Assembly: GCA_052148435.1 (NCBI GenBank)
Contig: JBKQIF010000130.1
Coordinates: forward strand, 7,076 to 71,075
DNA: 64,000 nt
Reading direction: 5' to 3'
From: JBEKYD01 sp052148435
GTDB taxonomy: Bacteria; Acidobacteriota; Terriglobia; Bryobacterales; Bryobacteraceae
A program made the translations under genes and the position numbers. The notes under the pieces are model-generated. The model had not been told where the DNA came from and ran no database searches. It was given only the letters and a program-made list of their open reading frames with translations. Within the stretch, counting starts at the first letter, position 1. Every line of letters starts with the position of its first letter. This document shows positions 16,223-25,400 of this stretch, piece after piece.

Positions 16223-18043
16223 CTATTTTCCGGTCGCGTGCTGGGCGGCAATCGCGTCGTCGAGGGCCTCGCGCGCGCCTGGCAGACGCGGGTCGATGCG
16301 GATCGCTTCCGATAGCTGCGCGATCGATTCACGGATGCGCCCCAGCCTGGCAAGGCTGACCCCAAGGTTGTAGCGCGCGGAGGCATCGTCCGGACTCAAT
16401 CTAACCGTTGCGGCAAACTCACTGGCGGCCTCCTCGACGCTTCCTTGATTGGCCAGGGATATGCCGAGATTGTAATGAGCATCGGCGTTGCCAGGGTCGA
16501 GCCGAACTGCTTCCATGAACTCGCGAGCGGCCTCACTCCCGTTTCCCGCTTCTCCCAAAACTGTGCCCAGGCGGTAGTGGGCGACGGCATCGGAAGGGTT
16601 CAGACGAACGGCCGTGTGCAGTTGCAGAAGCGCTTCCTGAAGCCGGCCCTGTTTGGCCAGCAACTGTCCCAACTCCGCGCGCGCGGCCGCGGAATTCGGA
16701 TGGATCCGGACGGCCTCCGCGAGCTGTCCGGCGGCCTCGACGTCCTCGCCGCGCGTAGCCAATGCCGAGGCAAGATTAAATCGCGCCACGTAATTGTCCG
16801 TGGTTACGTCGGCCGCGTGCCGGAACAGCGTCACTCCATCCTGCCAGTAACGGACCTGCGTCCAGGTCAGTACGATACACGCCGCACAAACAGACCAGGC
16901 TAAGACTGCCCGGACTCGCGGCCAAGGTTGCAGAATCTCCGCCGCGCCCCAGACCAATGCTATGGACAAGCCGACCATCGGGATGTAGGTGTAGCGGTCC
17001 GCCCGCGCCTGTGCGCCCACCTGAACCAGTCCGATCACCGGCGCGAGCGTCACCAGGTACCATGCCCAGCCGAAGATCAGGTAAGGCCGCCGCGCCGCCA
17101 TCCGGATCGTCATGAAAGTGATGGCAGCCAAGCCGAGGACGGCGAAGGCGGCTGGCACGGCGAGAGACTGCGGGGAATACGGGTAGAATACAGCCAGGTT
17201 ACTCGGCCAGAACATCTTGAGGATGTAGACGGCATACGAGACCAACGCATTTTCCAGCCGGACCGCGAGCGGGAAAATATCGAGGGAGGCGGTTGCCCCC
17301 GCTTCCCGGTGTACCACGTAGGTGACGGCCGAGACTGCGGCCGACAGCGCCAGAAAGGGAAGTTTTTCCAGCACGCGCACTCCCCGCGCAAGCGGCCAGT
17401 AGTCCAGCAGAAGCAGCACCAGCGGCAGCGTCACAAGCATCGGCTTCGCCATCAGCCCGAAGCAAAATGCGAGCAGGGTCAAGCCGTAGCGCGCCGGTCC
17501 CGGGCGAGCTACATAGCTCGCGTAAGCGTATAACGTCAGCATCCAGAAGAAGGCGCCCAACACGTCTTTCCGCTCGGCGATCCATGCCACGCTCTCGACG
17601 TGCAAGGGGTGCAACGCGAACAGTGCGGCAACCATGGCGCTGGGCCACCGCGACCGGGTGATGCGCCGCAAGACCGCGAATAGCAGCAGCGTGGCGAGAG
17701 CGTGGATCGAGACGCTGGTCAGATGGTGGAGTCCGCTGTCGAGGCCGAAAAGCTCGAAATCCAGCATGTGGGACAGCCACGTCAGAGGGAACCAGTTGCC
17801 GGCGAACGAATGGCTGAAGGCCCAGGCCACGCTGCCCGCGGTGATTCCGGCTCGAACATGCACGTTCGCGCTGACGTAGTCCGGATCGTCGTAGTTGACG
17901 AAACCGAAGTGCAGCGTCTGCCCATACGCCGCAAAAATCGCAACCACGAGGAGGACGACGATGCCGAAATCGGTTGCCCGTCCGGGGGCCGGAGCGGCGG
18001 CGCTCGTTTTTCCCAATCCTGGTTTGTGTCTGGCGCGGCTCAT
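16223..18043 (-). CDS. Multi-pass membrane protein with C-terminal TPRs (TMTC/O-mannosyltransferase-like)
   Basis: 606 residues from the ATG at 18043 (MSRARHKPGLGK). Residues about 25-390 hold roughly ten membrane helices; the first lumenal loop has FVNYDDPDYVSANVHV and later HPLHVESVAWIAERKDVL, segments typical of TMTC/DUF1736-like proteins that resemble GT-C mannosyltransferases. Residues about 420-600 are five to six TPR units (AVAHYRLGTVLGEAGNGSEA, NADAHYNLGISLANQGSVEE, ASARYNLGVSLARLGRIRES). Inferred role: lipid-linked sugar transfer to exported proteins or an interaction scaffold. It is the last gene of a minus-strand cluster with the FG-GAP and 8-haem genes, separated from them by a repeat. 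Confidence 0.85.
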   Translation of the reverse strand: MSRARHKPGLGKTSAAAPAPGRATDFGIVVLLVVAIFAAYGQTLHFGFVNYDDPDYVSANVHVRAGITAGSVAWAFSHSFAGNWFPLTWLSHMLDFELFGLDSGLHHLTSVSIHALATLLLFAVLRRITRSRWPSAMVAALFALHPLHVESVAWIAERKDVLGAFFWMLTLYAYASYVARPGPARYGLTLLAFCFGLMAKPMLVTLPLVLLLLDYWPLARGVRVLEKLPFLALSAAVSAVTYVVHREAGATASLDIFPLAVRLENALVSYAVYILKMFWPSNLAVFYPYSPQSLAVPAAFAVLGLAAITFMTIRMAARRPYLIFGWAWYLVTLAPVIGLVQVGAQARADRYTYIPMVGLSIALVWGAAEILQPWPRVRAVLAWSVCAACIVLTWTQVRYWQDGVTLFRHAADVTTDNYVARFNLASALATRGEDVEAAGQLAEAVRIHPNSAAARAELGQLLAKQGRLQEALLQLHTAVRLNPSDAVAHYRLGTVLGEAGNGSEAAREFMEAVRLDPGNADAHYNLGISLANQGSVEEAASEFAATVRLSPDDASARYNLGVSLARLGRIRESIAQLSEAIRIDPRLPGAREALDDAIAAQHATGK

Positions 18044-18079
18044 CCTGAGGGGAAATTCCAGTATGCACGACCGGCAAAT

Positions 18080-18199
18080 GTGGCGCACGCACTCTTGCGT
18101 GCCGTGTCGAGACTTTTCTCGACACGTCTTCGCACAAACGCCAGGCGCACTCCGTCGTGGAGTAAGCGTTTGGCCTGCGGCGGCCTCTCAGGCCGCCTG
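18080..18199. repeat. Repeat unit plus stacked hairpins between two co-oriented genes
   Basis: 18080-18130 is a copy of the GTGGCGCACGCACTCTTGCG unit, with its GTGTCGAG/CTCGACAC hairpin. Directly after it, CAAACGC (18135-18141) pairs with GCGTTTG (18166-18172), enclosing ACTCC/GGAGT. Then comes a perfect 8-bp stem GGCGGCCT/AGGCCGCC with loop CTC (18179-18197), close to the FG-GAP gene stop. No T-run follows on the minus strand, so it is not a classic terminator; it may still attenuate or stabilise the mRNA. Confidence 0.7.
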
Positions 18200-18201
18200 G
18201 T

Positions 18202-19872
18202 TTATGGCTCGCGAACTCCGACAACCCGATCCGCGGCGACGTCGTGAAGCTCCTGCACCTGCCCGCTGGGCCATTGGATCCGGATCAGCTTGGCAACCGC
18301 TTGTCCGCCCAGGCCAAAGCGCACCAGCGGCTCGCTGGAGGATGCGTAACCCACGCTGGTGGTGCAATGGTTGTAGAGCTTGCGTCCGTTCGGAAGGGTT
18401 AGCGCGACCCGGGCTCCAATGCCATCGCGGTTGCTGCGCGTGCCGGTCAGCTTCAACGCCAGCCAGTGCCCGGCATTCGGGGTAACGTTGTGGTACAGCC
18501 GCGCCGGTCCGTTCACATTGGATACAACCGCGTCCAGCCGGCCATCGTTGTCGAAATCGGCAAAGGCGGCGCCCCGATGCTGGCCGGCAATCTGAAAATC
18601 GGGGCCGGCCGTCCTGGAAACGTCTCGGAATCGGCCGTCGCCCTGATTGCGAAACAGCGAATTCGGCAGCGACGTCGCCGCGGCCAGCAGCACATCGAGC
18701 CCCGGGAAATGCGCGTTCGCCGTAAACACGTCCTTAAAGCCGTCGTTGTCGAAATCGTACAACCCGATGCCCCAGCCCGTCAGGGTGCGGGTCGCCACCG
18801 CCAGCCCCGCGCGCGCGGTGGCGTCCTCGAACGCGGGCGACCCTCCGATGTTGCGAAACAACTGGAAAGTATCGTTAAACATGGCGGTGAAGATCAGGTC
18901 GGGACGGCCGTCATTGTCGAAGTCGCGAAAATCCGCCCCCATGCTCGCGACCGGCCGCCCATTGTCGTTGAGCGCCACGCCGGCGAGCATTCCGACCTCT
19001 TCGAATTTCCCATGGCCCAGATTATGGAATAGAAAGTTCGGCACGCTGTCATTGGCCACGAATATATCCATCAGACCGTCGCCGTCATAATCCGCGATCG
19101 CCACGCCCATGCCTTTGCCGAATTGGGCGCCCAGACCGGAAGATTCCGTGATGTCCGTAAAGGTCCCGTCGCGATTGTTCCGGAACAGTTGGTTGGGAGT
19201 GTCATGATACGCGTTAGGAGTGCAGTAGAGCGGCTTTTGCGGCGTGCCGCAAGTGGGCTCGGTCCGCGGGTCCCATTGCACGTAATTGCTGACCACCAGG
19301 TCGAGCCAGCCGTCATTATCCACGTCCACCCAAGCCGCCGAAACCGACCACAGCTTGCCGTAATGCGGATCTACTCCGCCCAGGTGCGCCTTCTCGGTAA
19401 CATCCTCGAAAGTGCCGTCGCCACGGTTGTGATACAGGATGTTCCGGTTTACGCCGGCCACGAAGATATCCGGATAGCCGTCGTTGTCATAATCGGCAAC
19501 GGCCACTCCCGCGGAATAGCCTTCACCCGCCACTCCCGCTTCCAGGGTTACGTCCGTAAACGCGCCGTGGCAGTTGTTGCGAAACAGGCGGTTGAAATAC
19601 GGAGGGCCGGTTTTCTTCAGCGATGGCATGGCCGCGCCGTTGGTGAAGAAGATGTCCATGCAGCCGTCGTTGTTGTAATCGAGGACGGCCACGCCGCCGA
19701 GCATCAACTCGGGCTGGTGAAAGGCGCCGATCGCGCCGTTGCGCAGACTGAATTTCGGCCCGGATTTAGCGGCGGTGTCTTCGAAGCGAATCTGCGCTCG
19801 CACGCCGATTGTGGCCGTGGCGAGCGACAGGATCAGTGCGATTGTACGCGTCGTTGGTAGTCGCGCAGCCAT
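18202..19872 (-). CDS. Secreted FG-GAP/VCBS-repeat protein with ASPIC/UnbV domain (CRTAC1-like)
   Basis: 556 residues. A signal peptide (TRTIALILSLATATIGVRAQ) precedes a beta-propeller of FG-GAP/VCBS repeats, each with the Ca-binding DxDxDG-type loop: VLDYNNDGCMD, VADYDNDGYPD, WVDVDNDGWLD, IADYDGDGLMD, FRDFDNDGRPD, LYDFDNDGFKD, FADFDNDGRLD. The C-terminal ~70 residues are the ASPIC/UnbV domain (NRDGIGARVALTLPNG ... IRIQWPSGQVQEL). Cell-surface or periplasmic, probably calcium stabilised, likely adhesion or carbohydrate related. Its start lies 40 bp inside the 3' end of the upstream 8-haem cytochrome gene, so the two are translated together. Confidence 0.92.
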   Translation of the reverse strand: MAARLPTTRTIALILSLATATIGVRAQIRFEDTAAKSGPKFSLRNGAIGAFHQPELMLGGVAVLDYNNDGCMDIFFTNGAAMPSLKKTGPPYFNRLFRNNCHGAFTDVTLEAGVAGEGYSAGVAVADYDNDGYPDIFVAGVNRNILYHNRGDGTFEDVTEKAHLGGVDPHYGKLWSVSAAWVDVDNDGWLDLVVSNYVQWDPRTEPTCGTPQKPLYCTPNAYHDTPNQLFRNNRDGTFTDITESSGLGAQFGKGMGVAIADYDGDGLMDIFVANDSVPNFLFHNLGHGKFEEVGMLAGVALNDNGRPVASMGADFRDFDNDGRPDLIFTAMFNDTFQLFRNIGGSPAFEDATARAGLAVATRTLTGWGIGLYDFDNDGFKDVFTANAHFPGLDVLLAAATSLPNSLFRNQGDGRFRDVSRTAGPDFQIAGQHRGAAFADFDNDGRLDAVVSNVNGPARLYHNVTPNAGHWLALKLTGTRSNRDGIGARVALTLPNGRKLYNHCTTSVGYASSSEPLVRFGLGGQAVAKLIRIQWPSGQVQELHDVAADRVVGVREP

Positions 19873-22316
19873 TCCGCCTGTTGCGCCGCCTCCTTGGTGC
19901 GGCCTAACATCTGGTAAATCCTGATTAGCAGGTTGTGAGCCTGGGGAAGCTGCGGCTGCAGCCGGATGGATTCTTCCGCCGCGCTCGCGGCTTCGCCGGC
20001 ACGGTGGAGCTGTAACAGCACCTTGGCGCGCCAGAAGTGGGCCATCGGGGCGTTCGGAACAGCCGCGACGACCTCGTCAATCCGCTTCCGCGCTTCCTCG
20101 GCACGCCCCGTTTCGGAGAGCAACTCGACAAACGCAAGCTGCAGGTCGACATCCTGGCGCGCCGCCGGCTCCCCCCCGAGAAGCGCTTCGATGGCGGCTT
20201 CGGCTTCGCCCGCACGCGCCAGTTTTTCCAGGCAAATGGCTCGATAGATTTGCGCCTTCGCCGCCCACTCCTCCTTGGGCGCGAAGCGCAACGCCTCCTC
20301 GAAGTCCTTCAGCGCCGCGCCGTAATACTCGCTCCGATACTGAACCTGGCCGTCGAGAAAGCGTGCCCGGGCATCGCTGCCGCCATGACCCGGATCTTTC
20401 GCCTCCACCTCGGCGAGCAATTGCTGCGCCGAAGCGTATTGCGGGTCATCGCGCGGGATCGTCTTTAGAATCTCGCGGGCCGCCTGGAAGTCGCCCGTTC
20501 CCGCCACGGATCGCGCGAGCAGGAACCGCGCCCCAATCGCGGGGTCGAGCTTCAAGCTGGCGCGAAATGCCGCCGCGGCGCCATCCATGTCGCCGGACAG
20601 GAAGAAGAATTTCCCGGCCGCGAGTTGCTGCCCGGCATCGTCGGAGTTGAGTTCGGCGCGCGCCCGGTAAAGCTCCTTCGCCTGCTCGAAACGAGCGCCA
20701 TCTTCACCTGGAAACGGCCTCACGCCCATGGCAACGAGCGCGATGCCTGCGCTCATCCGCACGGTTCGCATCGGATCTCCGAGCAGCGACACCAGCTCGG
20801 GAGCCAGGGCTTCCCGCTGTGCCGCGCGAGGCCGGATTGCGGAAGCCGCCGTCGCACGCACCAGCGGCTCGGAATCGGAGAAGGAATGGCGCAATGCATC
20901 GTACGCCGCGGGATCGTTGGGGAAATTGCCCAGGTATCCGGCGGCATTGGCCCGTATCCAGGGCCCTCCCGATAGATCGGATAAAATCTCGAGCAGCGCC
21001 GGAATCGCCGCCGGACTGCCCTCTCGCGCCTGCGCATAGGCGTCGGCGCGATAGATCGGCTTTTGCCGCGATTTGGCGCCATACCACGCGGTCACCTGCG
21101 CCAACGCCCAGCCCGCGTCTTTGTCCTGGTGGCAGAGATTGCACGCGTTCGGAATGCCGTGCCCGATCGTATTCTCCGGAACCGGCGTGCTCATCGTGTG
21201 ATCGCGCATTTGCGCCTTCAGGCCGATTACCGTGGCCGGCATGTGGCATTCGACGCAGGAACTGCCGGAGCTGGTCGGCGCATGATGGCTGTGCGCGGAG
21301 ACGTCGGACGCAATCGCTTTGTGGCACCCCGCGCAAAGGGCATTGTTGTCCGGCTGAAGCTGTGGATTGCGCTCGATATCGGTATTGTGCGGGCGGGAGT
21401 GGCACGTGACGCAGGTAGCGCCTCCCTTCAGAAAACACTGGCTCTGCCACAGTCCGATTGCCTCGTTCGAGAACCACCGCGGCCGCCCGTCGGGCCAATA
21501 GGCAGGGTCCTGGGATGCCGGCAGGCGGTACTCCATGACCGGCAGAAAGAAATCGTAGTAGTTGGCGCCGGCTGGAAAGCCATCCGCGTAGATATCGCGA
21601 ACCGAGTGGCACTGTGCGCAAACCATGCTACTGCGCGCCGGGTCCAGCTTGGCAGGGCTGACGATCGTCGCGCCCGCCGCCCGGGCCGCGTGTTCTTTTC
21701 CGGAACCATGGCAGGTCTCGCAATCGATCTCAAGGCTCTGCCACGTCGTGCGATAACGAAGCTGCTCCGGGTCGAAATTCTTCCGTTCCCGGCTTACGTG
21801 ACAGAAGTAGCACGCCTTGTTCCAGACCTCGCCAGGGCCCCCGAAAGATTCTTCCGGATTGCCGATATCCAAATCGTGGATCCACTTCTTGTGGACATTG
21901 TCCCAGGCGCAGGGGAGAAGAATAATGCTGCCGTCCTGCACCGTAGCAAGGTACTGCTGAATTCGCCGGCCGCCGAGCGTGTACTCCACCCTGTGTTCCC
22001 AGGGCTTGCCGGTCAGATCGGACTCGGTAATGTAATAATTGCCGTTGTTGTTCCGCAGAAGGTAAGCCGCGCCGCGCAACGTCACTTTGGCCCGCGCAAA
22101 ATCCCCCTCCACGCTCTGTTTCGTCGCGGGTTGCATCATCTTGTCGTGGCGCGATTCCGCCCACTCGCGATCGATGCCCGCGTGACACTTTGTGCACGCT
22201 TCCGCGCCGGCGTAACCCTCGTTGGACTGCCCTTCGAGCGGCAGCACCGTAAGCAGGAGAAGAGTGCTCACACTCCACGCCAGGGAAGTTTGGCCCAAGA
22301 CCAGCCTCTGCTTCAA
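19833..22316 (-). CDS. 8-haem cytochrome c with HEAT-like and TPR regions
   Basis: 827 residues. An N-terminal hydrophobic signal ends near LPLEGQS. Eight CxxCH motifs (CTKCH, CYFCH, CETCH, CAQCH, CVTCH, CAGCH, CVECH, CNLCH) fall in the first half, arranged like cytochrome c554/NrfA-related exported cytochromes. A HEAT-like stretch follows (PAAIPALLEILSDL ... ATAASAIRPRAAQ), then TPR-like helices to the end (about 545-820). The whole is periplasmic. Family knowledge: such cytochrome-TPR proteins are common in Acidobacteria and Planctomycetes next to CRTAC1-like proteins; electron partners are unknown. First gene of the cluster with the FG-GAP protein. Confidence 0.88.
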   Translation of the reverse strand: MKQRLVLGQTSLAWSVSTLLLLTVLPLEGQSNEGYAGAEACTKCHAGIDREWAESRHDKMMQPATKQSVEGDFARAKVTLRGAAYLLRNNNGNYYITESDLTGKPWEHRVEYTLGGRRIQQYLATVQDGSIILLPCAWDNVHKKWIHDLDIGNPEESFGGPGEVWNKACYFCHVSRERKNFDPEQLRYRTTWQSLEIDCETCHGSGKEHAARAAGATIVSPAKLDPARSSMVCAQCHSVRDIYADGFPAGANYYDFFLPVMEYRLPASQDPAYWPDGRPRWFSNEAIGLWQSQCFLKGGATCVTCHSRPHNTDIERNPQLQPDNNALCAGCHKAIASDVSAHSHHAPTSSGSSCVECHMPATVIGLKAQMRDHTMSTPVPENTIGHGIPNACNLCHQDKDAGWALAQVTAWYGAKSRQKPIYRADAYAQAREGSPAAIPALLEILSDLSGGPWIRANAAGYLGNFPNDPAAYDALRHSFSDSEPLVRATAASAIRPRAAQREALAPELVSLLGDPMRTVRMSAGIALVAMGVRPFPGEDGARFEQAKELYRARAELNSDDAGQQLAAGKFFFLSGDMDGAAAAFRASLKLDPAIGARFLLARSVAGTGDFQAAREILKTIPRDDPQYASAQQLLAEVEAKDPGHGGSDARARFLDGQVQYRSEYYGAALKDFEEALRFAPKEEWAAKAQIYRAICLEKLARAGEAEAAIEALLGGEPAARQDVDLQLAFVELLSETGRAEEARKRIDEVVAAVPNAPMAHFWRAKVLLQLHRAGEAASAAEESIRLQPQLPQAHNLLIRIYQMLGRTKEAAQQAEWLRDYQRRVQSH

Positions 22317-22381
22317 TCTAACATAGCTCGTTCGCTCAAAATGTCCCGAGGACCCGTGGGTGCGGCCGGGCAGGCCGGGAC

Positions 22382-22421
22382 AAAAAAAAGGCAGGCCGGG
22401 GTTACCGGGCTGCCCTTTTTG
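22382..22421 (-). terminator. Strong intrinsic terminator of the TonB-receptor gene
   Basis: On the minus strand GGGCAGCCCGG, a short loop and CCGGCCTGCC are followed by eight T; it begins about 20 nt after the stop codon at 22440. The plus strand also has a T-run (CTTTTTG), so it can work in both directions. Confidence 0.85.
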
Positions 22422-22439
22422 TTTAGACTTGGTTGCCGT

Positions 22440-25400
22440 TTAGAAGTGCACGCGGAACCCGAACTCCATGTTACGCGGCGTGTTGGACTGACTAGTGGTG
22501 CGCCCGAAAGTGGACAAACTGGTCAGGGACAGCCCACTGACGTTCTCGATGCCGGTGGGGGTGGTCAACTGCACGTGGTTCAGGATATTCGTGAACTGGA
22601 ACGTGATGGTGGCGCCCACCCGGTTTTCCTTCCAGAGACTGAAATCCTTGGCCAGTTCGGCATCCAGGTTCCAGGTGGGTAAACCTCGAATGTTGCCGTA
22701 GCCGCCGCAGTTGGTATCCGTGCCCAGTACGCAGGGCCGGAACTCCGCCGCGATCGCGGCCGGGTTGGTGAATTGGTTCACCCCGGCCGGGTTGTTGCCG
22801 CCGACTAAGGTGCCAGCGGGAACGTAGGGGTTGTTGGAAGCGCTGCTCGAACCGCCGGCCAGGCCGTAGTTGGCCGAGGCGCCGCCCGTGTACTTCGACA
22901 GGAAGACCGCCTGGTCGCCGTAAGCTTCTTCGCCGGACGAGGACGATTCGCCGAAGGTCATGCAACTGGAGCAGGTGCCTTGCGAGTAGCCCACTCCCTC
23001 CGGTTGGCCGCTCTGAGCCGTGAACAGCGGAGCGATGGTCCATCCGCCGACGATCTTCGACAGAAGGCTGGTGCTGTGCTGGAACAGTGGCGGACGGTAG
23101 AACACCGCCGCGTTGTACACAAAAAGGTAATCGAAGCTGTTCGGCCCGTACTGGGCGCCGATGTTGAACGGATCGACCACCGTATTGGCGCTGGTGGCCT
23201 GATATTGAGCGGCCGTGCCCATCGAACGGCTCCAGGTGAAGTTGGATACGAAGGTGGCCCCGTGGTAATCGCGGGCGCGAAGCGTCATATATACGCCGTT
23301 GTAGTTGCCCCAGCCCAGGCTGGCATTCAGCGCGGCCGAGGTGACCTGCCCGGCGCCGCTGGCCATGGTCTGGCCCAAGGTCCAGGACGAGGCTTTATTC
23401 ATGGCGGCCCAAAGCGTGGAAGTCTCCACGTATTTGAATTCGCTCATGGAGTTTTTCGATACCACCGCCTGGGTGCAGCTCGAATAGCCCGCGCAGTACG
23501 ACGAACTGGCTCCGCCCAGCGTGTTTTCGAAGAACGCCTGCGCCGTGACGGTACTGGTGGAGGCGAAGTTCTGATTGTAGAGCTGCCAGTAGACCTGGGA
23601 GAACGCCTGGGCGAAAGACTGGCCGCCGACGTTCATCATGGTCGGTACCGCGTCGAGGTTGATCTCCGTATATTCGTTGCGGATGATGCGGCCGACGTAG
23701 CCCACCTCCAGGGTCGTCTTGGCATTGACTTCGCGCTGGATGGCGACGTTGAAGTTGTCGGTACGCTCGGGTTTGTAATTGGGGTCGAGCGTATCCACGT
23801 CGCCCGCCGCCGCTCCGTTAACGTTGGGATAGAACGGCTGAGGCAGCGTGGTCGAAGGGGTAGGCAGCGGAGCGGAGAGCCCGTCCGCGCCGATGCGGAA
23901 CGCGGTGGCGGGAGTCACGCCGCCCGAACCGAGGCAGGTACCGGCGCTGCTGGCGCCGGGGCAGCTCACAGCCTGCAACACGCCGGGGCCGAGCAGCGGC
24001 ACCAGAACCAGATCGACGCCGTTCAACCGGCCCCAAATGCGGCCGTAACCGGCGCGAATCACGGTCTTGCCATTGCCCAACAGCTTGCCCAGCGGACCTT
24101 CCGTGAATCTCGGATTCCAGGCTATGGAAACGCGCGGGCTGAAACCGCCATAGAACGGATTGTAGGGGTACTTCATGCCGCTGCCCACGTTGCCCGCTAA
24201 AGCGTAGCCGAGAGTCGGGTTGTAGGCCTGGCCCTGCAGTGCCGCCTTTTCGCGCGCTGCCAGGAAGTTCGCCGTGCTGATGGGGTTATCCGACGAGTCC
24301 ACCAGCACCACCTGATTTTGCGATTGCGAGTAAGGCGGCATTTCCAGGCCGTACGAGAGACCGTAGTTGATGGTGACGGTCGGCTCTACGTGCCAGGAAT
24401 CGGCGAAGTAAAAGTTGTATGTCGGAATCACGCTCTTGTCCGTGGCTACGGAGCCGACCGGCTGCAGCGTCAGGTTGGAACCGGCGCGGGTGTAAGTCAC
24501 CTGCGGCAGGTTCACGATGCCGAGCTCTTCGGCGGCCAGGTTCTCATAGGTGCTGGCATAGGAACTGCCAACTGTGCTCGGAATGTACGAGCCGGACCCG
24601 GTCCCCCAGTTCAGATAGCTCTGACCGGAAATCTGGTAGACGATCTGGTTGTTGGTGCCGTTGCCGTTGTCGGTGCGCATGTGGTAATCGAAATTCCGCT
24701 GGTACAGGCCTCCGAAGGTCAACAGGTGGTTGCCCTTGATCATGGTGATGTCGTCGCGCAGAATCTTGTCCTGCCCGTCCCAGAACCGCTGGCGGGTGTT
24801 CTGCGTGTTGACGTTATACGGAATCAGGGCGTTGGTGCTTTCCGCGGTGCCGGCCGCGCCGGCGCCGATTTCGAGCGCGCCGCCCAGGCCGGGCAATTGC
24901 GCCGGAGAGTTGTTGTCCTCCCACTGCCAGAAGTTGCGGGTGTAGTTGAAGCGCAGGTCGTTGGTGATGCTGGGCGTCAGGTTGCTGGTCAAAGCGACCA
25001 CCATAAGATCGGGCTTCTGCGGGCGGGGAGCCTTTGCCGCCGGCGTCCCTAACGTATCGCCCGCAAACGCGCCGCCGATATCGACCTGGTTGGTGGTCAG
25101 GCTGACCAGGCTAAGATCGCGGTACGTCGCCATGAGGCGATTCTTCTCGCCGAAGTCGTGATCGATGCGCCCTACGTAAGTGTTTGTGGTGAGTGGTGCG
25201 CGAATACTGGAGACAAAGCCCAGCGTGTTGTACGCGTCGGCGGCGCTGTAACTCGCATCCGTACCGAGCGGCATATACTTTTGCCAAAGCTGACTCACCA
25301 ACGGGTTCATGCCGAGGCCGCGCGAGTCGCACGCTCCGGCCGGACAGGTGGCGGGAGCCAGGGTGGTCCCATTCACCGTCACCGGCCCATTGGTCAGGTT

